Source: Streptacidiphilus sp. PB12-B1b (GTDB lineage Bacteria; Actinomycetota; Actinomycetes; Streptomycetales; Streptomycetaceae). Taken from it: a stretch of DNA of 64,000 nucleotides. How positions within the stretch are numbered: position 1 is the first letter of the stretch; the number at the start of each line of letters is the position of its first letter. The notes under the pieces are model-generated. The model saw nothing but the letters and a program-made list of their open reading frames with translations. It was not told where the DNA came from and made no database searches. The position numbers were made by a program, and so were the translations under genes. This document shows positions 29,811 through 38,736 of this stretch, piece by piece. The stretch lies in contig NZ_CP048405.1 of assembly GCF_014084125.1 (NCBI RefSeq), positions 2,728,001 to 2,792,000 of the forward strand, given 5' to 3'.

Positions 29811-29840
29811 CCCCGACGCCTGTGGTGTCGGGGTGGTTTT
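29811..29840 (+). terminator. Rho-independent terminator after the TA pair
   Basis: CCCCGAC (29811-29817) and GTCGGGG (29827-29833) around a 9-base loop, followed by TGGTTTT. This is one of the few hairpins in the window with a T-run. Confidence 0.8.
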
Positions 29841-29946
29841 CGGGCCATAGGGGTGGATCCTTCCCTATGCATGCCCAAATCAGGACTGTTTACTGCGAAC
29901 CGATGGGTACGGTGTCTGCGTCACAGCAGACACACAGTCACACAGT

Positions 29947-29971
29947 CGTACCGGTAAGCATCTGCGGTACG
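29947..29971. promoter_or_regulatory. Inverted repeat upstream of the deacetylase-like gene
   Basis: CGTACCG (29947-29953) and CGGTACG (29965-29971) with an 11-base spacer, 34 bases before ATG 30005. The whole 29860-29975 stretch is unusually A/T-rich. ACACAGTC is repeated just upstream of the left arm. This is a candidate operator or leader hairpin. Confidence 0.4.
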
Positions 29972-30004
29972 CAGTCGCAGCAAGGGAAGGCCTGGTGACA
30001 CCGT

Positions 30005-31342
30005 ATGGGTTCGCTATCGCGCAGGAACGTCCTGACCGGGAGTGCGGTGGCCGCCGCAGCCGCCCTCGGCGTGTCCGGCTGCGCCGACGGCAAGCGCACC
30101 GCCTCCGGTGACGCCCGCCCCGGCGACGCGACCACCCCGCGCCACCCGGCCGGGAGCCCCCGGCCCGCCGTCCGGCTGATCGGCGACGGCTCCACCTCGG
30201 ACACCGGCCCGCAGCCGCACCAGCCCGTCCCCGAGCGGCTCGAGCCCGGCCAGCAGCCGCCGCAGTTCGTGGTCTTCTCCTGGGACGGCGCGGGCGAGGA
30301 CAGCAAGCAGCTGTTCTCGCACTACCGGAAGGTCGCCCAGGAGACCGGCGCGACCATGACTTTCTTCCTCTCCGGGATCTACGTCCTCCCGGAGGGCAAG
30401 AAGGACATGTACCTGCCGCCGGGCCACCAGCCCGGGGCCTCCGCCATCGGCTACCTGAAGGACGAGCACATCCGGGCCACCCTGCAGCAGGTCGGTCCGG
30501 CCTGGCTGGAGGGCCACGAGATCGGCACCCACTTCAACGGGCACTTCTGCGACGCCGGCAACGGCGTCGGCAACTGGACCCCGGACCAGTGGCACAGCGA
30601 GATCGAACAGGCCGTCGGCTTCGTCACCAACTGGAAGACCAACACCGGCTTCAGCGACATGGAGGCGCTGCCCTTCGACTACCGCAAGGAGCTGATCGGC
30701 AGCCGCACCCCCTGCCTGCTCGGCCAGGACCGGCTGCTGCCCACCGCCCGGGCGCTCGGCTGGAAGTACGACGCCAGCTCGCCCGGCGGGCTGCAGGTCT
30801 GGCCGGACAAGCGCGGCGGCCTGTGGGACTTCCCGCTGCAGGGCATCCCGTTCCCGGGCCACAGCTTCGAGGTCCTGTCGATGGACTACAACATGATGGC
30901 CAACCAGTCCAACGCCAGCATCAACGGCGACCCGGCGATGCGCCCCTACTGGCAGCAGCAGGCGTACGGCTCGTACATGGCCGGCTTCAACCGCGCGTAC
31001 ACCACCAACCGCGCGCCCATGTACATCGGCAACCACTTCGAGAGCTGGAACGGCGGCATCTACATGAACGCCGTCGAGCAGGCCCTGCGCGAGATCGCCT
31101 CCAAGCCCGACGTGCGGCTGGTGTCGTTCCGTCAGCTGGTGGAGTGGCTGGACGCCCAGGACCCGCAGGTGCTGGCCAAGCTGCGCACGCTGAACGTCGG
31201 CCAGAAGCCGGCCGACTGGCGCGACTACACCGGCGGCTCCGCCATGTCCGCCCCGCAGACCCCGGGCGGCGGCGCCCCGGCGGGCTCCACCGCCGTCGGC
31301 GGCGGCACGCTGACCGCGCCGCAGCCGGCCGTACACGCCTGA
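30005..31342 (+). CDS. Exported polysaccharide deacetylase-like protein
   Basis: A 445-aa protein. The N-terminus has twin arginines (SLSRRNVLTGSAVAAAAALG) and a possible lipobox VSGC26, so it is exported, perhaps by Tat, and possibly lipid-anchored. A NodB-like fold follows. The metal-binding Asp is in VVFSWDGAGEDS near residue 96 and the two His in GHEIGTHFNGHF near 172-182, matching the D-H-H triad of carbohydrate esterase family 4. The C-terminal half has YIGNHFESWNGGIYMNAVEQAL and a Gly/Ala/Pro-rich tail. The substrate, a cell-surface glycan, is inferred. Confidence 0.8.
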   Translation: MGSLSRRNVLTGSAVAAAAALGVSGCADGKRTASGDARPGDATTPRHPAGSPRPAVRLIGDGSTSDTGPQPHQPVPERLEPGQQPPQFVVFSWDGAGEDSKQLFSHYRKVAQETGATMTFFLSGIYVLPEGKKDMYLPPGHQPGASAIGYLKDEHIRATLQQVGPAWLEGHEIGTHFNGHFCDAGNGVGNWTPDQWHSEIEQAVGFVTNWKTNTGFSDMEALPFDYRKELIGSRTPCLLGQDRLLPTARALGWKYDASSPGGLQVWPDKRGGLWDFPLQGIPFPGHSFEVLSMDYNMMANQSNASINGDPAMRPYWQQQAYGSYMAGFNRAYTTNRAPMYIGNHFESWNGGIYMNAVEQALREIASKPDVRLVSFRQLVEWLDAQDPQVLAKLRTLNVGQKPADWRDYTGGSAMSAPQTPGGGAPAGSTAVGGGTLTAPQPAVHA

Positions 31343-31353
31343 CCGGGCGGCCG

Positions 31354-32070
31354 TCACTTGGAGACGATCGCCCCGCCCTCGACGACCTTGACGACGCCCG
31401 CGCCGTAGCGGGCGTCGAAGGCCCGCTGCTGCGCGGCGCTGCCGGTGTCGGTGGTCACGATCACCGCGCAGTGGACGCCGTTGGTGGTCCCGCGCGAGTT
31501 GACCACCACGCCGTGGCCGCGCCAGTAGCCGAGGTCCTGGGTGATCCGGGCCAGCAGCTGGTGCTGGCGCGCGTAGGAGTAGCGGGCGGTGACGAAGGCC
31601 AGCCGGGTCGGACCGGCCAGCCGGCGCGCGGCGGCGTCCAGCCGGGGATCGGGCAGCCGGAAGACCACCAGCTGGCCGTGCGGGTCGTCCACCAGGATCG
31701 AGGCGTAGGCGGTGCCGAAGTTCCGCTGCAGGTACGGCGCCAGCCGCTGCGCGGTGGCGTCCAGCCCGGCCCCGGCGACCGGGGTCTGGGCCGGGCTGGA
31801 GCCGGCGCCGGGCCGGTGGCCGGAGCGTCGGCCGTGGCCGCCGGACCGCCCGTGCCCGGCGCTGTGCGACGGCCCGGGCCCCGGGCCGGTGCCCGGCCGG
31901 GCGGAGGCGACCGCCGCCGGGGTGCCGCTGCGGGCGGACACCAGCGCGGTGCCGCCGGTGCCGCCGGTGTGCCGGGCGCAGGCGGCCGCTCCGGCCAGCG
32001 TCAGCGCCGCCGTCAGCGCCGCTCCCGCCAGCAGCCTGCCGCCGCGTCTGCTGGTCACTGCTCTCCGCAT
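31354..32070 (-). CDS. Exported protein of unknown function
   Basis: A 238-aa protein with a signal peptide (RRGGRLLAGAALTAALTLAGAAACARH) whose Cys could be a weak lipobox. A low-complexity Gly/Ser/His/Pro linker follows (about 55-95). The C-terminal domain of about 140 residues has alternating helices and strands (LAPYLQRNFGTAYASILVDDPHGQLVVFR, then VNSRGTTNGVHCAVIVTTD). No catalytic motif or family is recognised. It converges on the deacetylase-like gene with only 11 bp between the stops. Confidence 0.6.
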   Translation of the reverse strand: MRRAVTSRRGGRLLAGAALTAALTLAGAAACARHTGGTGGTALVSARSGTPAAVASARPGTGPGPGPSHSAGHGRSGGHGRRSGHRPGAGSSPAQTPVAGAGLDATAQRLAPYLQRNFGTAYASILVDDPHGQLVVFRLPDPRLDAAARRLAGPTRLAFVTARYSYARQHQLLARITQDLGYWRGHGVVVNSRGTTNGVHCAVIVTTDTGSAAQQRAFDARYGAGVVKVVEGGAIVSK

Positions 32071-32401
32071 GGGTCCCCCGGCCGTTGCTCGTCGTCGTGT
32101 CGGACCGTCCGGAAAGGACGTCCTTCTGAGTGACAGTGTGACGCCCCACGGCGGCCGGTGGTTCCCCGGATCTGCCCTTCGCGCCGTTCAGCCTCCTTTC
32201 AGCTCACTCCCACCCGCCGATCGGCGGGGGTGGCCCAGACCCTGGAGGGACGCGATCGGCCCGCCGCCGCCGCCATGCTGGTGTAACGGGAACGCGAATG
32301 CCCCACCGCCTGCCGGCGCCACCCGCCGCGGCCGCATCAGCCCGGCGTCGCCGTCCCCCTCCGCCTCTTTCCCTGCAGACCTCGCACCGGAGCCGTAGCA
32401 G
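32071..32401. other. 331-bp divergent intergenic region
   Basis: It lies between the leftward exported protein and the rightward DUF2156 gene. A 14-bp perfect palindrome, CCGCCGATCGGCGG, occupies 32214-32227 and is embedded in a longer imperfect one (CCACC...GGTGG). Readings through this region are arginine/proline-rich with no family features, so I see no gene. Promoters for both flanking genes must lie here but no boxes are convincing. Confidence 0.5.
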
Positions 32402-34171
32402 ATGTCTCAAGCCGCAGCCGTGCCCGTTGCCCAGCGCGCCGGCGCCCTCACGGCCGTCTGGTACCTGCGCCTGGTGGGATGCCTCAACATCCTCGGCGGG
32501 GTGTCGGCGTCCTTCCGCGACCAGGTCCAGGACCACAACGTCGGCGACTTCTACACGCCGTTCCTGCTCACCGCCGGATTCGCCTCCGGCGCCTTCGCGC
32601 TGTTCCTGTCGGTCATGATGAACCGTCACAAGCGGGCGGCCTGGATCGCCAACGCGGTGCTCTCCGGGCTGTTCCTGCTGGAGCTGGCGGTGGCCCTGGT
32701 GCGGCACCCCTCGGTGCGCGAGCACCCCTTCAACTGGATGACGGCGGCGGCCACCCTGCTGTTCGCGGTCGCGCTGCTGATCGGCCGCCGCGACTTCCGG
32801 GCCAGGGGCGACCGCTCCAACCCCGGTCTGGCGCTGGGCGTGCTGGCCTTCGGCAGCGCGCTGATCCTGGCGGTCGGCGCGCTGCTGGTCGGGCTGACCA
32901 ACAGCGAGAGCGGCTCCACCCTCGGCGAGCGGCTGCGCTACGTGCTGCTGCGGGTGGTCACCCTGGGCCTGAACGGCCCCGGGGACCTGCACGTAGACGT
33001 GCCGCGCTGGGTGGACGTCTCGGTCAACGTGCTCAGCGTCGGCGTCCTGCTCGCCGTGCTGTACGCGCTGTTCCGCGCCCCCAAGGGCAAGGAGTACCTC
33101 GCCCCGCAGGACGAGGCCCGGCTGCGCGAGCTGCTGGAGCGGCACGGCGACCGCGACTCGCTGGGCTACTTCGCGCTGCGCCGCGACAAGTCCGTGGTCT
33201 TCTCGCCGTCCGGCAAGGCCGCCGTCACCTACCGGGTTCTCGGCGGGGTGTCGCTGGCCTCCGGCGACCCGATCGGGGACGTCGAGGCGTGGCCCGGCGC
33301 GATCGAGTGCTGGCTGCGGCAGGCCCGCGAGAACGCCTGGGTCCCGGCGGTCACCGGGGCCAGCGAGGAGGGCGGCATCGTCTACGCCCGGCACGGCCTG
33401 GACGCGCTGGAGCTGGGCGACGAGGCCATCGTCGAGGTCTCCGAGTTCACCCTGGAGGGGCGGGCCATGCGCAACGTCCGCCAGGCACACAAGAAGGTCC
33501 GCCGGGCGGGCTACAGCGTGATGCTGCGCCGCCACGCCGAGATCCGCGACGAGGAGATGGAGACCCTGCTGCACCTGGCCGACCAGTGGCGGGACGGGCA
33601 GACCGAGCGCGGCTTCTCGATGGCGCTGGGACGCCTCGGCGACCCGGGCGACGGCCAGTGCGCGATGCTGGAGTGCCGGGACAGCGAGGGCCGGCTGCGG
33701 GCGCTGCTGAGCTTCGTCCCCTGGGGCGAGCACGGGCTCTCGCTGGACCTGATGCGCCGCGACCGCGAGGCCGACAACGGCCTGTTGGAGTTCATGGTCA
33801 TCGAACTGCTGCTGGGCGCGCAGCAGTTGGGCATCGAGCGGGTCTCGCTGAACTTCGCGGTGTTCCGCGCGGTCTTCGAGCGCGGCTCCCGGCTGGGGGC
33901 CGGTCCGTTCCTGCGGGCCTGGCGCTCGGTGCTGCTGTTCGTGTCGCGCTGGTGGCAGATCGAGTCGCTGTACCGGGCCAACGCCAAGTACCGGCCGCGC
34001 TGGGAACCCCGCTACCTGCTGTTCGAGCGCAGCCGCGACCTGCCCAGGATCGCCCTGGTCAACGCCTGCGCTGAGGGCTTCATCACCGCGCCCCGGCTGC
34101 CCTCGCTGTTCGGCCGCCGGCACCGGGCCGAGGCCGCGGCCGAGACCCCGGTGCTGCAGCGCGCCGCCTGA
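32402..34171 (+). CDS. DUF2156 (MprF/LysX-like) membrane protein
   Basis: A 589-aa protein. About six membrane helices fill residues 15-225 (LFLLELAVALVRHP, FGSALILAVGALLVGLT). A cytoplasmic GNAT-like DUF2156 domain follows, about 245-560, with HGDRDSLGYFALRRDKSVVFSPSGKAAVTYRVLGG, SLASGDPIG, RQAHKKVRRAGYSV and SLDLMRRDREADNGLLEFMV. This is the lysyltransferase domain of phosphatidylglycerol lysyl-synthases, which use aminoacyl-tRNA to modify membrane lipid and protect against cationic peptides. The membrane part is shorter than in full MprF (14 helices), so flippase activity is unlikely. Amino acid and lipid specificity are not readable. Confidence 0.82.
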   Translation: MSQAAAVPVAQRAGALTAVWYLRLVGCLNILGGVSASFRDQVQDHNVGDFYTPFLLTAGFASGAFALFLSVMMNRHKRAAWIANAVLSGLFLLELAVALVRHPSVREHPFNWMTAAATLLFAVALLIGRRDFRARGDRSNPGLALGVLAFGSALILAVGALLVGLTNSESGSTLGERLRYVLLRVVTLGLNGPGDLHVDVPRWVDVSVNVLSVGVLLAVLYALFRAPKGKEYLAPQDEARLRELLERHGDRDSLGYFALRRDKSVVFSPSGKAAVTYRVLGGVSLASGDPIGDVEAWPGAIECWLRQARENAWVPAVTGASEEGGIVYARHGLDALELGDEAIVEVSEFTLEGRAMRNVRQAHKKVRRAGYSVMLRRHAEIRDEEMETLLHLADQWRDGQTERGFSMALGRLGDPGDGQCAMLECRDSEGRLRALLSFVPWGEHGLSLDLMRRDREADNGLLEFMVIELLLGAQQLGIERVSLNFAVFRAVFERGSRLGAGPFLRAWRSVLLFVSRWWQIESLYRANAKYRPRWEPRYLLFERSRDLPRIALVNACAEGFITAPRLPSLFGRRHRAEAAAETPVLQRAA

Positions 34172-34310
34172 ACGCCCGGCGCGGGGCGGTGGCAGCCGCC
34201 GCCGTCCCGCGCCGGGGTGCACCGGCCGTCCTCCACCGGACGGGACCGACGCCGTGTGGGCGGCCCGGTCCCGGGGAGCCCCGCCGGGCCTGCCCAGGCC
34301 CGGCCCGGCC

Positions 34311-35600
34311 CTACCGGTGGAGGCGGTCGGCTTCTGCGCTGTGTGCCGCGAGCGGCGCCGGAAGCGGCGCCGACGGGACGGCGTCCACCCGGGTGACCCG
34401 GTCGGCCCTGGCCGCCCGGTCCGCCGCCCGGTCCGCAGGAGCCCGGTCCGCCACCGCCCGGTCCGCCGCTGCCGCGCGGGCGGGCAGCACGGCCTGCACC
34501 ACGAAGCCGCCGTTCCAGGTCGGACGGCAGTCCAGGGTGCCGCCGAGCTGCTGGGCCCGCTCGCGCAGGCCGATCAGCCCGTGGCCGCCGCCGGGCAGCA
34601 GCAGCGGCTCCGCGCCCGGCTCGGGCGGCCCGTTGCGCACCTGGACCACCAGCGCGCCGCCCTGCGCCCGCAGCCGCACCACCACCTCCGAGCCGGGCGC
34701 GTGCTTGCGGACGTTGGTCAGCGCCTCCTGCACCGTCCGGTAGGCGGCCCGCTCCACCGGCTCGGGCCAGCGGGCCGGCGCGGTGACGTCCGGCGCGGAG
34801 TCCAGCCGGGCGTCGACACCGCCGGCGGCCACCAGCCGGGGCAGGTCGGCCAGGGTCGGCTGCGGGCTCAGCTCCCGGCCCCCGCCCCCGGCGGCGCGCA
34901 GCACGCCGACCATCTGCCGCAGCTCCTCCAGCGTCTTCACCGACAGTTGACGGATCGTCAGCGCGCCCTCGACGGTGGCCTCCGGATCGTCCGCGCGGAC
35001 CTGCAGCACGCCCGCCTGGATGGAGATCAGGCTGACCTGGTGCGAGACCACGTCGTGCATCTCCCGGGCCAGCCGGGCGCGTTCCATGGAGAGCACGCTC
35101 TGCGCCAGCAGCTCCTGCTCCCGCGCCTGACCCCGCGTCAACTCGTCCAGCCGGACCGCCAGTTCCTGCCTGGTCTGGACCAGCAGCCCGAGGGCGACCG
35201 GGGCGGCGGCGGTGAGCAGCGAGTACAGCGCGGACAGCACCGTGGTCCGGTCCCAGCCGATGGAGTAGTCGAAGACCGGCCAGGGCACGAACTGCACCAG
35301 CGCCACCAGCAGCGCGCACAGCGCCACCACCCAGCGCCTGCGGACGCAGGTCGCCACCGTGTAGAGGGCCAGCATGGGCGCCAGCCAGATGTAGCTGAGC
35401 TGCATCCCGGGCATGGTCAGCAGCAGCACCAGCACCGGTCGGCGCCGCCGCAGCAGCAGGGCGGCGGCGGCCAGCAGCGAGGTGGACATCTGCACGAACG
35501 AGCCGAGGTCGTTGGCGAGCAGCGCGTCCAGCACCGCCAGCGCGGCCGGGACCGGGAGGGTCACCCAGGACCGCAGGTACCAGCGCGGGGAGTCGCTCAC
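34311..35600 (-). CDS. NarL-type sensor histidine kinase
   Basis: A 429-aa membrane sensor. About five hydrophobic segments occupy residues 10-140. The DHp helix has His182 in LAREMHDVVSHQVSLISIQ, and the ATPase domain has EALTNVRKHAPG and GHGLIGLRERAQQLGG. This is the HisKA_3 class that pairs with LuxR-type regulators. The last 55 residues are repetitive (ADRAVADRAPADRAADRAARADR), an unusual low-complexity tail. GTG 35600 overlaps the response-regulator stop, so the pair is co-translated. Confidence 0.9.
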   Translation of the reverse strand: MSDSPRWYLRSWVTLPVPAALAVLDALLANDLGSFVQMSTSLLAAAALLLRRRRPVLVLLLTMPGMQLSYIWLAPMLALYTVATCVRRRWVVALCALLVALVQFVPWPVFDYSIGWDRTTVLSALYSLLTAAAPVALGLLVQTRQELAVRLDELTRGQAREQELLAQSVLSMERARLAREMHDVVSHQVSLISIQAGVLQVRADDPEATVEGALTIRQLSVKTLEELRQMVGVLRAAGGGGRELSPQPTLADLPRLVAAGGVDARLDSAPDVTAPARWPEPVERAAYRTVQEALTNVRKHAPGSEVVVRLRAQGGALVVQVRNGPPEPGAEPLLLPGGGHGLIGLRERAQQLGGTLDCRPTWNGGFVVQAVLPARAAAADRAVADRAPADRAADRAARADRVTRVDAVPSAPLPAPLAAHSAEADRLHR

Positions 35601-36379
35601 GACCGGCGCCCCGGCGCGCCGGAGCCGCCTCCGGACGCGCCCGGGGTGCCCGGTTGGCCGGGCTGCTGACCCGCCGTGCCCGGCTGCTGGCCCGCCGTGC
35701 CCGGCTGGCCCGGACCGCCGCCCGCCGCCTGCTCCGGGCCGCCGAGCAGCCCGGCCTGGTGCGCGAAGACGGCGGCCTGCACCCGGTTGGCGGTGCCCAG
35801 CTTGGCCAGGATGGCGCTGATGTGGTCCTTGACCGTGCCGGTGCTGAGGAACAGCCGGGCGGCGATGTCCGCGTTGGACAGCCCCTCGCCGAGCAGCGCC
35901 AGCACGTCCAGCTCCCTGGTGGTCATGGAGCGCAGCCGGTCGGCGGTGTGCCGGTCGGGGCCGGAGTCCAGGTAGCCGGCGATGACGGTGTCGGTGACGG
36001 CGGGGGAGAGCACCCGGCCGCCGCCCGCCAGCACCCGCACGGCGTGCTTCAGGTGCTCCGGGTCGGTGTCCTTGAGCAGGAAGCCCCCGGCCCCGGCCCG
36101 CAGCGCGGTGCCGATGTACTCGTCGGTGTCGAAGGTGGTGAGCATGGCCACGGCCGGCGGCCGGGGCAGCGCCCGCAGGGTCCGCAGCACGGTCAGGCCG
36201 TCCACGTCGGGCATCCGGATGTCGAGGAGGACCACGTCGGGGGAGTGGCGGTCCACGGTCTCCAGGGCCTCGCCGCCGGAGCAGGTGGCGACGACCTCGA
36301 TGTCGGGAGCCGAGCCCACGATCAGGCTCAGGCCCGACCGTACGAGTGTCTCGTCGTCGACGACGACCACACGGATCAA
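35597..36379 (-). CDS. LuxR/NarL-type response regulator (TTG start)
   Basis: A 260-aa regulator. The receiver domain begins IRVVVVDDETLVRSG, with phospho-acceptor Asp53 in VVLLDIRMPDVDG and Lys in FLLKDTD. The C-terminal HTH is RELDVLALLGEGLSNADIAARL through VKDHISAILAKLG. The TTG at 36379 has GAGGAG 8 bases upstream and places the receiver motif at the extreme N-terminus; longer readings add unrelated sequence. The last 45 residues are Gly/Pro/Gln-rich, with GTAGQQP encoded by a perfect 21-bp tandem duplication. Confidence 0.88.
   Translation of the reverse strand: MIRVVVVDDETLVRSGLSLIVGSAPDIEVVATCSGGEALETVDRHSPDVVLLDIRMPDVDGLTVLRTLRALPRPPAVAMLTTFDTDEYIGTALRAGAGGFLLKDTDPEHLKHAVRVLAGGGRVLSPAVTDTVIAGYLDSGPDRHTADRLRSMTTRELDVLALLGEGLSNADIAARLFLSTGTVKDHISAILAKLGTANRVQAAVFAHQAGLLGGPEQAAGGGPGQPGTAGQQPGTAGQQPGQPGTPGASGGGSGAPGRRS
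35661..35702. repeat. 21-bp tandem duplication in the regulator tail
   Basis: Two head-to-tail 21-bp copies (35661-35681 and 35682-35702), differing by one base, encode GTAGQQP twice in the low-complexity C-terminus of the response regulator. Confidence 0.75.
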
Positions 36380-36680
36380 CGTGATCTCTCCTCGGTGCTG
36401 CTCATACGCGTGTCCGCGATGGACTTCTGCGGTGGACGGTCTGCGGCGCCGCCGCTGCCGGGGCGCCGCCACTGACTGTGACGCCGTTGCGGCCCCAGCC
36501 GTTGCGTCCCCGGGTTCCGTTATGAGAGTACGAGAGCGCGGCCCACTCGTCCCCGTCGCCGTCCCGGAGCGCCGTAGGCTGTAGCCGTCGGGCGGGCCGC
36601 GGCCGAGCGGCCGGCGCTGGACCGGCCACGCCCGAACGAGTGCCCCTGCCTCTGCGCGTACCGAGTACCAGGAGATGTGC
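36380..36680. promoter_or_regulatory. 301-bp divergent region between the two-component genes and GH42
   Basis: TAGGCT (36575-36580) is a candidate -10 for the GH42 gene with a leader of about 95 nt. A relatively A/T-rich block at 36516-36536 (TTCCGTTATGAGAGTACGAG) may hold the leftward promoter for the regulator pair. No gene-like frame is evident. Confidence 0.4.
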
Positions 36681-38687
36681 ATGTCCGGACAGCCCCGCTC
36701 AGACCGGCCCCGGTTCGACCTCGGCTCGATCGCCTACGGCGGCGACTACAACCCGGAGCAGTGGCCCGAGGAGGTCTGGCCGCAGGACGTCGCGCTGATG
36801 CGTGAGGCCGGTGTGAACCTGGTGAGTCTCGGCATCTTCTCCTGGGCGCGGCTGGAGCCGCAGCCGGGGGTGTTCGACTTCGGCTGGCTGGACCGGATCA
36901 TCGCGCTGCTGCACGAGGGCGGGATCAGCATCGACCTGGCGACGCCGACCGCCGCGCCCCCGGCCTGGTTCCAGAAGGCCCACCCGCAGGTGCGCCCGGT
37001 CGCGGTGGACGGCACGGTGCTGGGCTACGGGGCCCGGCAGACCTACTGCCCGAGCTCGCCGGAATATGCCGAAGCCGCCGCCCGGATCACCGCCGAGCTG
37101 GCTCGCCGCTACGCCGGACATCCCGCGGTGGTGCTGTGGCATATTCACAACGAGTACGGCTGCCATATCTCCCGCTGCTACTGCGAGCAGTCGGTGGCCG
37201 CCTTCCGGGTCTGGCTGGAGGAGCGCTACAAGACCGTGGAGGGGCTGAACGCCGCCTGGGGCACCGCCTTCTGGGGCCAGCTCTACGGCAGCTTCGACGA
37301 GGTGGACGCGCCCCGCACCGCCCCCGCCGCCTGCAACCCGGCGCAGCAGGTCGACTTCCGCCGGTTCAGCTCGGACGCGCTGCTGGAGTGCTACCGGCGC
37401 GAGCGCGACATCGTCCGCGCGGCCGACCCGGTGGTGCCGATCACCACCAACTTCATGGCCGGGCTGACCGACAACCTGGACCTGTGGCGCTGGGCCGAGG
37501 AGGTCGACGTGGTCGCCACCGACCACTACCTGACCGCCGAGCGCAGCGACAACCACATCGGCCTGTCACTGGCGGCCGACCTGACCCGCTCGCTGGCCGG
37601 CGGCGGCCCGTGGCTGCTGATGGAGCACTCCACCTCGGCGGTGAACTGGCAGGGCCGGAACATCGCCAAGCGCCCCGGCGAGATGGCCCGCAACAGCATG
37701 GCGCACCTGGCCCGGGGCGCCGACGGGATCATGTTCTTCCAGTGGCGGCAGTCCCGCTCCGGCACCGAGAAGTTCCACTCGGCGATGGTGCCGCACGCCG
37801 GGACGGACACCCGGCACTGGCGCGACGTGGTGGCGCTGGGCACCCGGCTGGGCAAGCTGGACGAGGTCTGCGGCAGCCGGGTGCAGGCCCCGCAGGTGGC
37901 GCTGGTCTGGGACTGGGAGTCCCGCTGGGGCCTGGACTGCGGCAACAAGCCCTCGACCGACCTGGGCTTCCGCGAGCGGATCGACGCCTACTACGAGCGG
38001 CTCTGGCACCTGGGCGTCACGGTGGACTTCGTCCACCCCGGCGCCGACCTGTCCGGCTACCGGCTGGTGCTGGCACCCTCGCTCTACCACACCCGCGCCG
38101 CCTGGGCGGAGAACCTGCGGGCCTGGGTGCGCGGCGGCGGCACCCTGGTCTCCTCCTACTTCACCGGCGTGGTGGACGAGAACGAGGCGGTTCACCTGGG
38201 CGGCTACCCGGGCGCGCTGCGGGACATCCTGGGCGTGCGGGCGGAGGAGTTCCTGCCGCTGCGCTCCGGCCAGAAGACCAGGCTGGCCTCCGAGTCCGCG
38301 GCGGTGCCCGGCGGCTCGGCCTCGCGCTGGGCCGAGGACCTGCACCTGGACGGCGCCGCCGCGGTGCTGCGGCACGCCGACGGCCCGGCCGCGGGCTGCC
38401 CGGCGGTGACCCGGCACGGCTTCGGCGAGGGCACCGCCTGGTACGTGGCCACCGCCCCCGAGGCCGGCACGCTCACCGCGATCCTGCGCGCGGCCTGCGC
38501 CGACGCGGGCGTGGCGCTGCCGGTGGGGCGACCCGAGGGGCTGGAGGCGGTGCGCCGGGTGGCCGAGGGCGGCGCCGAGTTCGACTTCCTGATCAACCAC
38601 AACGACCGGGACGTCACGGTCCCGCTGGCCGGTTCCGACCTGGTCGTCCCGGCCGGCCGGGTGAGGGTGGTGGTCAGGACCAGTTAG
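36681..38687 (+). CDS. Glycoside hydrolase family 42 beta-galactosidase
   Basis: A 668-aa protein. It starts SGQPRSDRPRFDLGSIAYGGDYNPEQWPEE, the classical GH42 beginning. Acid/base Glu158 is in WHIHNEYGCH and nucleophile Glu near 315 in LLMEHSTSAVNWQ. Cys123, Cys161, Cys166 and Cys168 match the zinc-binding cluster known in the GH42 enzyme of Thermus. A trimerisation domain and C-terminal beta domain follow. No signal peptide is present. ATG 36681 is chosen because AGGAG lies 6 bases upstream; the ATG at 36675 is too close to it. It is a second beta-galactosidase of a different family from the GH35 at the left end. Confidence 0.92.
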   Translation: MSGQPRSDRPRFDLGSIAYGGDYNPEQWPEEVWPQDVALMREAGVNLVSLGIFSWARLEPQPGVFDFGWLDRIIALLHEGGISIDLATPTAAPPAWFQKAHPQVRPVAVDGTVLGYGARQTYCPSSPEYAEAAARITAELARRYAGHPAVVLWHIHNEYGCHISRCYCEQSVAAFRVWLEERYKTVEGLNAAWGTAFWGQLYGSFDEVDAPRTAPAACNPAQQVDFRRFSSDALLECYRRERDIVRAADPVVPITTNFMAGLTDNLDLWRWAEEVDVVATDHYLTAERSDNHIGLSLAADLTRSLAGGGPWLLMEHSTSAVNWQGRNIAKRPGEMARNSMAHLARGADGIMFFQWRQSRSGTEKFHSAMVPHAGTDTRHWRDVVALGTRLGKLDEVCGSRVQAPQVALVWDWESRWGLDCGNKPSTDLGFRERIDAYYERLWHLGVTVDFVHPGADLSGYRLVLAPSLYHTRAAWAENLRAWVRGGGTLVSSYFTGVVDENEAVHLGGYPGALRDILGVRAEEFLPLRSGQKTRLASESAAVPGGSASRWAEDLHLDGAAAVLRHADGPAAGCPAVTRHGFGEGTAWYVATAPEAGTLTAILRAACADAGVALPVGRPEGLEAVRRVAEGGAEFDFLINHNDRDVTVPLAGSDLVVPAGRVRVVVRTS

Positions 38688-38736
38688 CCGCTGGCTACCA
38701 TGGCGGCTGGTTCGAACACGAGCATGGGGGGACGAC

